Shown: piece by piece, positions 7,380-15,049 of the stretch
Position numbering within the stretch: position 1 is the first letter of the stretch
Layout of the letters: each line of letters opens with the position of its first letter
Source of the DNA: Spirochaetales bacterium
GTDB taxonomy: Bacteria; Spirochaetota; Spirochaetia; SZUA-6; DRHE01
Direction: 5' to 3'
DNA length: 26,248 bases
Assembly: GCA_016935715.1 (NCBI GenBank)
Contig: JAFGQJ010000010.1
Span: 1 to 26,248 of the forward strand
Position numbers and translations under genes: made by a program
The notes under the pieces: generated by a model
The model's database searches: none
What the model was told of the DNA's origin: nothing
What the model saw: the letters and a program-made list of their open reading frames with translations, nothing else

Positions 7380-8780
7380 ATGAGGCCGTTCGTCCACCCC
7401 TACATCCCCAACTCCGTACCAGAGATCCGGGAAGCGATGCTGAAAGAGCTCGGCATCCCCGGTCCGGAGGCAATCTACGCGGAAATACCGGAACGCTTGC
7501 GCCTCGAGCGGCCGCTGGATCTGCCGGACCCGATTCCCGGCGAGATGGAGCTGAAGCGCCACGTGGAGGCGATTCTCGCCAGGAACACCACCTGCGAAGA
7601 ATACCTCAGCTTCCTGGGCGGCGGCTGCTGGCAGCACTACGTGCCGGCCGTGGTCGACGAGATCGTGAATCGCTCCGAATACCTGACCGCCTACTGCGGC
7701 ATGAACTACTCGGACCTCGGCAAGTACCAGGCCCGCTTCGAGTTCAACAGCCTGATGGCGGAGCTGCTGGAGGTGGACGCGGTCAGCGAGCCGATCTACG
7801 ACTGGGGCTCCGTGGCGGGATTTTCACTGCGCATGGCCGCCAGGATCACCGGCCGAAACGAGGTCCTGCTGCCCGGCAGCGTCTGTCCCCAGCGGCTGGC
7901 GCAGATCCGGCTGCTCTGCCAGCCGGAAATCATGCCGAACAGCGTAAAAATCCGGACCGTGGACTGGGATCCGGAAAGCGGCCGGTTGGACGTGGCGGAC
8001 CTGAAGCGCAGGATATCGAAGCAGACCGCAGCGGTCTACCTCGAAAATCCCGCGTACCTCGGATTCATCGAGGAGCAGGGGGAGGAGATCTCGGCCGTGG
8101 CCCACGAAAACGGCGCCCTGCTCGTCGCCGGGGTCGACCCGATCTCCCTGGGGGTCCTCAAGCCGCCGGCCAGCTACGGAGCCGACATCACCTGCGGGGA
8201 TCTCCAGTCCCTCGGCATCCACATGAACTGCGGCGGGGGCCAGTCGGGGTTCATCGCCTTCCGGGACGAGGAGACCTACGTGGCCGAGTGCCCGCTGGCC
8301 ATCTACAGCATCATGGAAACGACCCGGGAGGGACAGTACGCCTTCGCCGAGGTGCGGGCCGAGCGTACCTCCTACGGCCTGCGGGAGAGGGGCAAGGACT
8401 GGGTCGGCACCGCCTCCGGGCTGTGGACCATCGCCGCCGCCGTGTACCTTTCCCTGATGGGTCCCCAGGGCATGCGGGAGATCGGCCGGACGATCCTCCA
8501 GAACGCCGGGTACGCGAAGAAGCTGCTCTTCGGGATCAAGGGGGTGAGGCTCCCCCTGGGCTCGCCCACGTTCAAGGAATTCGTGGTCAGCTTCGACGCC
8601 GCGGGAAAAAGCGTGGCGGAGATCAACCGGGGTCTGCTCGCAGCCAAGATCTTCGGCGGCAGGGACATCGGCGCGGAGTTCCCGCAGTACGGAAACTGCG
8701 CCCTGTACTGCGTGACCGAAGTACACACGAGGGAGGATCTGGACAGACTCGCCGACTGCCTGAAGGAGGTGCTGCGATGA
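7380..8780 (+). CDS. Divergent GcvPA-like protein (glycine dehydrogenase subunit 1 family)
   Basis: A 466-residue fold-type I PLP-enzyme subunit matching the N-terminal half of glycine decarboxylase (GcvPA). Recognisable motifs are the start YIPNSVPEIREAMLKELGI, EEYLSFLGGGCWQHYVPAVV (about residues 73-92; the usual form is SFLGAGAYDHYVPA), and AAAVYLSLMGPQGMREIG. Several core motifs differ: SEPIYDWGSVAG (about 136-147) replaces the ASMYDGATA type, and a TTREGQYAFAEVRAERTSYG stretch replaces the usual REQHIRREKATSNICT. It has no PLP lysine, as expected for this subunit, and should pair with the next gene, which it overlaps by ATGA. The ribosome site is AGGAGGAG, 7 nt upstream. No gcvT or gcvH is present. 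A glycine cleavage role is doubtful; the substrate is unknown. Confidence 0.85.
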   Translation: MRPFVHPYIPNSVPEIREAMLKELGIPGPEAIYAEIPERLRLERPLDLPDPIPGEMELKRHVEAILARNTTCEEYLSFLGGGCWQHYVPAVVDEIVNRSEYLTAYCGMNYSDLGKYQARFEFNSLMAELLEVDAVSEPIYDWGSVAGFSLRMAARITGRNEVLLPGSVCPQRLAQIRLLCQPEIMPNSVKIRTVDWDPESGRLDVADLKRRISKQTAAVYLENPAYLGFIEEQGEEISAVAHENGALLVAGVDPISLGVLKPPASYGADITCGDLQSLGIHMNCGGGQSGFIAFRDEETYVAECPLAIYSIMETTREGQYAFAEVRAERTSYGLRERGKDWVGTASGLWTIAAAVYLSLMGPQGMREIGRTILQNAGYAKKLLFGIKGVRLPLGSPTFKEFVVSFDAAGKSVAEINRGLLAAKIFGGRDIGAEFPQYGNCALYCVTEVHTREDLDRLADCLKEVLR

Positions 8781-10342
8781 AGAAGGTGCGCCTGCGCCGC
8801 TACCACGCCCCGGCCTACGACGAGCCGATCATCATGGAGATGGGGCGCAAGGGCCAGCGGGGCATCATCCCGCCCCGGGCGGATGCGAAGATCGCAGAAA
8901 TGCTGGGCCCGGCGGAGAGGCTGGTGCCCGGGAAGATGCTCAGGACCGAGCCCCCCGCCCTGCCGGAGATCGACCAGTACCATTGCCTAAGCCACTTCCT
9001 GCGCCTGTCCCAGATGACCCTGGGCATGGAAACCGGAACGGATATCAGCGAGGGGACCTGTACCATGAAGTACAGCCCGAAGATGCACGAGCAGCTGGTG
9101 CGCCTGCCCCAGGTCACCGAAGTGCATCCCCTGCAGCCGGAAGACACGATCCAGGGCATCCTGGAGATCGCCTGGGAGCTGCGGGGCTTCCTCAACGAGA
9201 TCTCGGGGATGAGCGAGTTCAGCTTCCAGACCGGCGGGGGAGCCCACGCCACCTACCTCAACGCCTGCGTCGTGCGCAGGTACCACGAGTCCCGGGGCGA
9301 GCTGGACCGCCGAACCGAGATGATCACCACCCAGTTCACCCACCCCTGCAACGCCGCCACCCCGGCCACCGCGGGATTCAAGGTCATCATCCTGCCCCAC
9401 AGGAACGGCTACCCGGACCTGGAGGCTCTGAAGGCGGTAGTCGGCGGGCGCACGGCGGGCATTCATATGACCAACCCGGAGGACACGGGGATCTACAATC
9501 CCAGGGTCAGGGAGTTCACCGACATCGTCCACGAGGCCGGGGGGCTGTGCTTCTACGATCAGGCCAACGCCAACGGGCTTCTGGGAATCGCCCGCGCCCT
9601 GGAGGCGGGCTTCGACGCCTGTCACTTCAACCTGCACAAGACCTTCTCCTCCCCCCACGGCTGCGAGGGGCCGGCCAGCGGCGCCTACGGATGCACGGAG
9701 AAGCTGGCACCGTTCCTGCCGGTTCCGGTGATCACGGCCCGGGACGGCGCCTACCACCTGGACTACGACCGCCCCCGGAGCATCGGCAAGATGCGGAGCT
9801 TTCTCGGGAACCTCCAGTGCGTGATCCGGGCCTACGCCTGGATCCTCAGCATGGGTGCCGAGGGGCTGAAAACCGCCGCGGAAATCTCGGTGATCAACAA
9901 CAACTACCTGGAAAAGCTCCTGCTCCGAATCCCGGGCATCACCCATCCCTACGCGGAAGGCAAGCGGCGCTTCGAACAGGTGCGCTACAGCATGGAGGAG
10001 CTCAAGGAGCAGACCGGTTTCGGCAGCCACGACATCCAGGACAGGATGGTGGACTTCGGCATCCAGAGCTACTGGCTCAGCCATCACCCCTTCGTGGTGC
10101 CGGAGCCCTTCACTCCGGAACCGTGCGAGACCTATTCCAAGGAGGACCTGGAGTACTGGGCAGCGGTGATCGAGCAGGCCTGCAGGGAGGCTCGGGAGAA
10201 CCCCGAGCTGATCCGCACCGCTCCCCACAACCAGGCGGTGGGAAAGATCAGGGATTTCTCCGCCGCCGACGACCCGGAGCGCTGGGCCATCACGTGGAGG
10301 GGCTGGCAGAAGAAGAAGGGGCAGGGCCGGCCGCACGGCTGA
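8777..10342 (+). CDS. Divergent GcvPB-like PLP protein (glycine dehydrogenase subunit 2 family)
   Basis: A 521-residue protein matching the C-terminal, PLP-binding half of glycine decarboxylase. Seen in order are RLVPGKMLRTEPPALPEI, GTCTMKYSPKMHEQLV (about residues 93-108), RRYHESRGE, MTNPEDTGIYNP, VHEAGGLCFYDQANANGLLG and the PLP lysine K288 in NLHKTFSSPHG. Two usually fixed elements are changed. The AHGTNPASA segment reads FTHPCNAATPATAG (about 187-200). The glycine-rich stretch after the lysine reads PHGCEGPASGAYG instead of PHGGGGPGAGPVG. The ATG overlaps the stop of the previous gene (ATGA), with an AAGGAGGTG ribosome site 8 nt upstream. The heterodimer probably acts on an amino acid other than glycine, or without a lipoyl carrier; this is inference. 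Confidence 0.85.
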   Translation: MKKVRLRRYHAPAYDEPIIMEMGRKGQRGIIPPRADAKIAEMLGPAERLVPGKMLRTEPPALPEIDQYHCLSHFLRLSQMTLGMETGTDISEGTCTMKYSPKMHEQLVRLPQVTEVHPLQPEDTIQGILEIAWELRGFLNEISGMSEFSFQTGGGAHATYLNACVVRRYHESRGELDRRTEMITTQFTHPCNAATPATAGFKVIILPHRNGYPDLEALKAVVGGRTAGIHMTNPEDTGIYNPRVREFTDIVHEAGGLCFYDQANANGLLGIARALEAGFDACHFNLHKTFSSPHGCEGPASGAYGCTEKLAPFLPVPVITARDGAYHLDYDRPRSIGKMRSFLGNLQCVIRAYAWILSMGAEGLKTAAEISVINNNYLEKLLLRIPGITHPYAEGKRRFEQVRYSMEELKEQTGFGSHDIQDRMVDFGIQSYWLSHHPFVVPEPFTPEPCETYSKEDLEYWAAVIEQACREARENPELIRTAPHNQAVGKIRDFSAADDPERWAITWRGWQKKKGQGRPHG

Positions 10343-10437
10343 TGATCGCAAGGAGTGACTGCAGCTCTCTGCCGGCTCCGGGCGGTGCATAGAGGCCCGA
10401 ATCACGAAATCCGGATATCAAACGAGGAGTAAAACGG

Positions 10438-11238
10438 ATGCTCTGCAATGATCGATTCGAGGGACAGGTGGCCGTGGTCACCGGCGTGGCCGGAACCGAG
10501 GGGATCGGCCTGGCCACGGCGCGACGATTGGCCGCCGAGGGTGCTGTCGTGGGCGTGGCGGATATCTCCGATCTGGTGCATGCACGCGCCGAGGAGCTGC
10601 GCGCGGAGGGCTTCAGGGTAAGGGCTTTTCAGGAGGACCTGAGCCTTTTCGAAGGGCCGGAGCGCATAGCCGCGGGGATGTCCCGGGAGTACGGCAAGGT
10701 CGACATCCTCGTCAACATCGCCGGGATGGCCATCATGGGCGGCCCGGGAGAGGTCTTCAAGACCGTTGCCGAGCTCAACGAAGAGGAGTGGGATTTCAGC
10801 CTGCGCATCAACCTGAAGACCACGTTGGCCTGCACCCGGGCCTTCCTGCCGGGCATGATCGCTAGCGGGTACGGGAGGATCGTGAACATGTCCTCCGTCA
10901 CCGGCCCGCTGGTGTCCAATCCCGGTGAGTCCGCCTACAGCGCTGCAAAAGCGGCGGTGGCGGGCCTCACCCGTGCGCTGGCCCTGGAGGTCGGCCGGCA
11001 GGGCATCACCGCCAACGCCGTGGCGCCCGGCTGGATCCAGACGGGCAGCAGCACCCCGCAGGAGCAGGCGGCGGGCAGGAACACGGCCCTGGGCCGCGCC
11101 GGCACCCCCGAGGAGGTGGCCGCCCTGTTCGCCTTCCTCGCTTCCCGGGATTCCAGCTATATCACCGGACAGCTGTTTGTCGTCGATGGGGGAAACGTCA
11201 TCCAGGAGTACAAGGGCCCGAGCGAGCTGTACTACTGA
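10438..11238 (+). CDS. Short-chain dehydrogenase/reductase (SDR)
   Basis: A 266-residue classical SDR using NAD(P). Motifs are an extended nucleotide loop TGVAGTEGIG (residues 15-24, two residues longer than the usual TGGASGIG type), NIAG (about 93-96), the catalytic serine in MSSVTG (about 151-156), YSAAK with Y167 and K171, and the C-terminal ITGQLFVVDGGNVIQE. A GAGGAG ribosome site precedes the ATG, after a 95-bp gap from the GcvPB-like gene in which I see no clear promoter. It ends in a TGATG overlap with the AcoX-like gene, so the two are probably translated together. The substrate cannot be deduced; the context suggests a hydroxy or keto product of the pathway. Confidence 0.9.
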   Translation: MLCNDRFEGQVAVVTGVAGTEGIGLATARRLAAEGAVVGVADISDLVHARAEELRAEGFRVRAFQEDLSLFEGPERIAAGMSREYGKVDILVNIAGMAIMGGPGEVFKTVAELNEEEWDFSLRINLKTTLACTRAFLPGMIASGYGRIVNMSSVTGPLVSNPGESAYSAAKAAVAGLTRALALEVGRQGITANAVAPGWIQTGSSTPQEQAAGRNTALGRAGTPEEVAALFAFLASRDSSYITGQLFVVDGGNVIQEYKGPSELYY

Positions 11239-12362
11239 TGTCCCGCAAGAAGCTGGGATTGATCGTCAACCCGGTGGCCGGCCTGGGCGGCAGGGTCGGG
11301 CTCAAAGGGAGCGACGGACCCGAGGTATGGAAGAAGGCGCTGGCCCTGGGAGCGGTGCCGGAATCCCCCGCCCGCGCGATTCGGGCCCTGGAGAGATTCG
11401 CGGATCTGCGGGACAGCCTGGAGCTGATCACCTACCCCGCAGAGATGGGGGAGCAGGAGGCCCGGGCCGGCGGCTTTGCGCCTACGGTTATCGGCGCCAT
11501 TCACAGCGGGGCGACCACGCCGCAGGATACCGAACGGGCCGCCACCGACATGGCCGCGCAGGGGGTGGAGCTGATCCTCTTCGCCGGCGGCGACGGCACG
11601 GCCCGGGATATCCACCGGGCTGTCGGCCGGCGTCTGCCTGTTCTGGGCATCCCCGGCGGGGTGAAAATCCACTCCGGTGTTTTCGCCGCCAGTCCGGCCC
11701 ACGCCGGTGACATTGCCCGGCTGTTCGTGAACAACAGGAGCACCGTGCCTCTGAGGGAAGCGGAGGTGATGGACATCGACGAGGAGGCGTTCCGAGCCGA
11801 CCGGCTCTCCGCCCGCCTGTACGGATACCTGACCATCCCCTACCGGCGCGAGCATCTGCAGGGCTCGAAAGCCGGCAGCAGCCGGGGGGAGGCGGTCAGC
11901 TTCGACGAGATCGCCTCGGAGGTGATCCTGGCCATGCAGCCGGGGATTCTGTATATCATCGGTCCGGGCACCACCACCCGGCCAATCCTGGAGAAGCTGG
12001 GACTGTCCTGCACCCTGCTCGGCGTGGATGCGGTACTTGACCGGAAATCTGCCGGCAAGGATCTGAGCGAGGCGCAGATCCTTGCCGCTCTCGAAAAGCG
12101 GGAAGCCCGGATCGTCGTGACCGTAATCGGCGGGCAGGGCTACATCCTGGGTCGGGGCAACCAGCAGATCAGCCCCCGGGTGATCCGCAAGGCAGGTCCG
12201 AAGAACATCCAGGTGGTGGCAGCGGAAGAGAAGCTGCTGGCGTTAGGGGACCAGCCACTTCGGGTGGACACGGGGGATCCGGACCTGGACGGCGAGCTGT
12301 GCGGCTACATTCCGGTGATCGTCGGCCTCAACCGCAGACGGGTCTGTGCGGTGATCGCCTGA
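11238..12362 (+). CDS. ATP-NAD kinase family protein, AcoX-like
   Basis: A 374-residue protein of the NAD/diacylglycerol-kinase-like fold, AcoX branch. Seen are LGLIVNPVAGLGG (about residues 6-18), FAGGDGTARDIH (about 115-126, the nucleotide-binding GGDG motif), GIPGGVKIHSGVFA, LYIIGPGTTTRPILEKLG and VTVIGGQGYILGRGNQQISP. AcoX proteins are best known from acetoin catabolic operons, where their role is unsettled. True NAD kinases make NADP. Here the start codon overlaps the SDR stop and no ribosome site is visible, implying coupling. Close partnership with an SDR suggests cofactor supply or a cofactor-linked role, but this is inference. It appears to be the last gene of the aguA operon. Confidence 0.85.
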   Translation: MSRKKLGLIVNPVAGLGGRVGLKGSDGPEVWKKALALGAVPESPARAIRALERFADLRDSLELITYPAEMGEQEARAGGFAPTVIGAIHSGATTPQDTERAATDMAAQGVELILFAGGDGTARDIHRAVGRRLPVLGIPGGVKIHSGVFAASPAHAGDIARLFVNNRSTVPLREAEVMDIDEEAFRADRLSARLYGYLTIPYRREHLQGSKAGSSRGEAVSFDEIASEVILAMQPGILYIIGPGTTTRPILEKLGLSCTLLGVDAVLDRKSAGKDLSEAQILAALEKREARIVVTVIGGQGYILGRGNQQISPRVIRKAGPKNIQVVAAEEKLLALGDQPLRVDTGDPDLDGELCGYIPVIVGLNRRRVCAVIA

Positions 12363-12366
12363 GACA

Positions 12367-12383
12367 CGGAGGGGCCCCCTCCG
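12367..12383 (+). terminator. GC-rich hairpin after the aguA operon
   Basis: Perfect 8-bp arms CGGAGGGG and CCCCTCCG lie 5 bp after the AcoX-like stop, in the 132-bp gap before the convergent URO-D-like gene. No T-run follows, so it is at best an incomplete intrinsic terminator. The rest of 12363-12494 shows no gene. Confidence 0.35.
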
Positions 12384-12494
12384 CAGCCCCCGAGGCAAAG
12401 CTCCTCACCGGCGGTTTCCCCCGATCCGAAATTTCACCCAGCTCGCCGGGCCGGATTTCGCGGCCGGACGGTGCCCGCATCGGTCAGGACCGCT

Positions 12495-13550
12495 TCAGGC
12501 GAACAGGGAAATCAGGTCGCGGGCCTCTTCGCCGGATTCCACCGCGATCATGATGTACAGTCCGGCCGGATCGAGCTCCTTCTGCAGGAGCTGGAGATCT
12601 GCGCGGGTGAAGCTGCCCCAAACCATGCAGTTCTTCCCGCTCTGCACCTTCTGGAACACGGGGAGCATCTGTTCCACGCTCGGCCCCCCTTCGTCTTTGT
12701 TCATCTCGATCAGCTTCAGCTCTTGGATCTCCATGATCGAGTCGACGATAAAAAACGAAGCGGGGTGGAGGTGAAACAGGTTGTAAGGGCTGGCCTGGGC
12801 CAGGCGCCGGTGGGCCGGAAGCACGTGGCGGCGATACAGGTCGGGTGAGAGCAGGGCGTTCAGATCATCCTGGAACCAGATGCAGTCCCCGGGGCACCAG
12901 AGATCGTAGAAACCAATGGAGCACCCGCGGAGGAAGGGGGGGATGAGGGTTTTCTGCTCCCGGATCACCGCCAGGAACACATCGACTGTCTGATCGAGGA
13001 GCTCCTTCATCCGCTTAGGGTGCTCGAAGAATTGGATCACCATTTCCGACTGTCCGACCAGGGTTCCCAGCACGTCCGTGGGTCCCCGCATGATGGGCTG
13101 ACCAACGGGAAGAAGCTCGATGTCCAGACCGGCCAGCATCCGGGTGAACTCCAGGTACTTGTCCAGCCAGCGCCGATCGAACAGCTTCTCGAGGTCCAGC
13201 TCCTCCAGGGGCAGGCCCGGGCTCTTGGCAATGAAACTCGATTCCCTGCTGTAGATCGGGCAGCCCAGCATCCCCTCCATCCAGGGGATCCCGGTGAAGG
13301 GCGTAGCGGTGAAGAAAACGTCCTGCGGCACAGCGGCCGCCTCCTCCGCCATGCGCCTGTAGTCCGCCTCGAACGCCGGGACATCGAGCATTTCGGGCTC
13401 GATCTTCCGGGGAGAGCTCAGGAAAGTCTCGGCCGCCCTGAAACGGCGGCTGACGAAGTAATCCCCGATTGAAAAGCCCACCAGGGGCTTGCTGTTCGTG
13501 CGCTGCCAGAACAGCCGGTGTTTTTCGATCCGTTCGTCGACCTCTATCAT
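12495..13550 (-). CDS. Uroporphyrinogen decarboxylase (URO-D) family protein
   Basis: A 351-residue protein with the overall pattern of URO-D/MtaA-like TIM barrels: an N-terminal VDERIEKHRLFWQR, ATPFTGIPWMEGMLGCPIYS, a central LPVGQPIMRGPTDVLGTLVGQ, ELLDQTVDVFLAVIREQ and a C-terminal acidic barrel end. True haem-pathway HemE motifs are not evident. The Cys-containing zinc motif of corrinoid methyltransferases (HxC) is replaced by HLHPAS, so methyl transfer is uncertain. Genes of this subgroup often sit in sugar-catabolic clusters with ABC importers, as here. It follows the RspA-type dehydratase by 48 bp but has its own promoter, which ends 7 bp before the ATG. No ribosome site is properly spaced. 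The function is unknown. Confidence 0.75.
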   Translation of the reverse strand: MIEVDERIEKHRLFWQRTNSKPLVGFSIGDYFVSRRFRAAETFLSSPRKIEPEMLDVPAFEADYRRMAEEAAAVPQDVFFTATPFTGIPWMEGMLGCPIYSRESSFIAKSPGLPLEELDLEKLFDRRWLDKYLEFTRMLAGLDIELLPVGQPIMRGPTDVLGTLVGQSEMVIQFFEHPKRMKELLDQTVDVFLAVIREQKTLIPPFLRGCSIGFYDLWCPGDCIWFQDDLNALLSPDLYRRHVLPAHRRLAQASPYNLFHLHPASFFIVDSIMEIQELKLIEMNKDEGGPSVEQMLPVFQKVQSGKNCMVWGSFTRADLQLLQKELDPAGLYIMIAVESGEEARDLISLFA

Positions 13551-13557
13551 CGGCGAA

Positions 13558-13587
13558 ACTATAGCTCCACGAGGCCCCGGCAGTCAA
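13558..13587 (-). promoter_or_regulatory. Promoter of the URO-D-like gene, likely leaderless
   Basis: On the minus strand, TTGACT (13582-13587), 18 bp, then TATAGT (13558-13563). The ATG begins 7 nt after the -10, exactly where transcription should start. The only GGAG nearby is 17 nt from the ATG, too far and upstream of the predicted start. Confidence 0.55.
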
Positions 13588-13598
13588 ACCCGCCGCTG

Positions 13599-14828
13599 CT
13601 ACCAGTCGTGAACCGCCCCCTCATTGTCCCTGATCAACGGGAGGTAGGCGGGCCGGTAGGGAAAGCTCCGGGCGGCCCGTTCATCCACCTCCACCCCCAG
13701 ACCCTCGCACTCGCCGAGGCTCAGGAATCCCCCCCGGTAAGCGGCGGCAGTTTGGAAGACCTGCAGCAGCTCGCCTACGGGCAGGACTGCCTCCTGGATG
13801 CCGAAGTTGGGGATGCTGTAGTCGATGTGGAGGTTGGCCGCATGGGCCAGGGGCGAGATGTCGCTGGGGCCGTGGAGCGCAAGCCGCACGCCGAAGGCTT
13901 CGGCCAGGCTGGCCGCTTTCCTCACTCCGGTAATCCCCCCGAAGTGGCTGACGTCGACCCTCAGGAAATCGATCCAGTGGTTCTGTATGGCAGGAAGGCA
14001 GTCCTGCACCGTATTGTACAGCTCTCCCATGGCGATCGGCGTGGTCGAGGAGGAGCGGATCAGAGCCAGAGAGTCCTTGTGAAGCGGCTCCACTGGATCT
14101 TCGAGGAACAGCAGGTTGAAGGGCTCCAGCTTCCTGGCCAGGTCCGCCGCCTGGCCGGCGGAAAGCCGTTCATGGGCGTCGTGGATCAGCTCGACATGCG
14201 CTCCGAGCTCCCTGCGCAACACCGCGGTGATGCGCAGCAGATCCTCCGAGTATATCCGGGAGTCCCACCGCGGAGGATTCCTTAGGGTCTCGGCGGTGAC
14301 CTCGATCCGCTTTTCGCTGATCCTGTCCTGGTGGGGCTGCCGGTACACCGTAGCCCTTTCGAACGGATCGGCTGTTTCGAAGCTGTAGCGAAGAGCGTGA
14401 CAGCCTTCATCGCTTTTGGCGCGGCAACGCTCAAGAAGCTCGTCATCGCCGCGGCCATGGACGTGAAAATAAGCCCGCACCCGATCGCGGCACTTTCCCC
14501 CCAGGAGCTGGAACACCGGCGTGCGGTACAGCTTGCCCTTCAAGTCCCAGAGCGCCATGTCTACCCCGGCCAGCGCGGTCATCTGTACCGGGCCTCCGCG
14601 CCAGTAGGTCTGCCTGAAAACCATCTGCCAGATATCCTCGATTCGCTCAGCCTCACAGCCGGTCAGCCACGGAGCCAGATGGCGGTCGATGAGCGCCTGC
14701 ACGGCCAGCTCGCGGCCGTTGAGGGTGGCGTCTCCGTAGCCGACCAATCCATCCTCCGTTCGGACCTTGACGATCAGATAGTTCCTTCCAGGGCAGGTCA
14801 GCAGGGTTGATATTTCGACGATTTTCAT
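13599..14828 (-). CDS. Enolase-superfamily dehydratase, RspA/D-mannonate dehydratase (ManD) family
   Basis: A 409-residue protein that aligns by eye along its whole length with E. coli RspA (about 404 aa). Visible are TCPGRNYLIVKVRTEDG, GDATLNGRELAV, WRGGPVQMTALAGVDMALWD, IHDAHERL (metal ligand D217, with H219), LEDPVEP (E243), MGELYN (E269), ALHGPSDISP (H319) and the C-terminal YRPAYLPLIRDNEG. R147 and a nearby tyrosine resemble ManD residues, but many family members have low or no mannonate activity, so acid-sugar dehydration is only probable. I chose the ATG at 14828 because it has AGGAG 7 nt upstream and the protein then starts MKIVEIS like RspA. An upstream ATG at 14870 lies inside the operator. 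It is divergent from a sugar ABC importer, suggesting a shared substrate. Confidence 0.87.
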   Translation of the reverse strand: MKIVEISTLLTCPGRNYLIVKVRTEDGLVGYGDATLNGRELAVQALIDRHLAPWLTGCEAERIEDIWQMVFRQTYWRGGPVQMTALAGVDMALWDLKGKLYRTPVFQLLGGKCRDRVRAYFHVHGRGDDELLERCRAKSDEGCHALRYSFETADPFERATVYRQPHQDRISEKRIEVTAETLRNPPRWDSRIYSEDLLRITAVLRRELGAHVELIHDAHERLSAGQAADLARKLEPFNLLFLEDPVEPLHKDSLALIRSSSTTPIAMGELYNTVQDCLPAIQNHWIDFLRVDVSHFGGITGVRKAASLAEAFGVRLALHGPSDISPLAHAANLHIDYSIPNFGIQEAVLPVGELLQVFQTAAAYRGGFLSLGECEGLGVEVDERAARSFPYRPAYLPLIRDNEGAVHDW

Positions 14829-14863
14829 TTTTCGGCTCCTGTTCGGCTGAATCAACGCGAGAA

Positions 14864-14913
14864 AGAACACTGGTGTTCTCCGGTTTGATAGCAGAGTGAA
14901 CGCGCCCTGTCAA
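14864..14913 (-). promoter_or_regulatory. Promoter and palindromic operator of the dehydratase gene
   Basis: On the minus strand, TTGACA (14908-14913), 17 bp, then TATCAA (14885-14890). Directly downstream, covering the predicted start site, is the palindrome AGAACAC-TG-GTGTTCT (14864-14879). A perfect 7+2+7 palindrome at +1 is a good candidate for a repressor such as a GntR or LacI type, though no such gene is in the window. Confidence 0.65.
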
Positions 14914-14980
14914 GGAAACGGAGGCTCATGGACAGGGGCCCGGAGATGACGGGCACCTCCGGCCACGACAGGGCGATGAT

Positions 14981-15006
14981 CAACCCTTGGAGGGGCTCCA
15001 GGGTTG
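14981..15006. repeat. Inverted repeat in the dehydratase/ABC divergent region
   Basis: Arms CAACCCTTGGAG and CTCCAGGGTTG, complementary apart from one unpaired T, flank a GGG loop. No T-run follows on either strand. It sits between the two divergent promoters, upstream of both, so a regulator-binding site is more likely than a terminator. The remainder of 14914-15049 shows no gene. Confidence 0.4.
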
Positions 15007-15049
15007 TCGGGCGGGCGGCCAGTCGGCTGACTTTTTACCTTCGTGATCA

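Noticed and set aside
7301..8776. In-frame upstream extension of the GcvPB-like gene
   Set aside because: It covers the GcvPA-like gene in another frame, and the ATG at 8777 has an ideal ribosome site and matches the family N-terminus.
7380..10342. Annotation as canonical glycine cleavage P-protein (gcvPA/gcvPB)
   Set aside because: Several fixed motifs are changed and gcvT/gcvH are absent, so symbols were withheld.
14829..14870. Upstream ATG for the dehydratase
   Set aside because: It lies within the palindromic operator near the predicted +1; the ATG at 14828 has a ribosome site and matches RspA.
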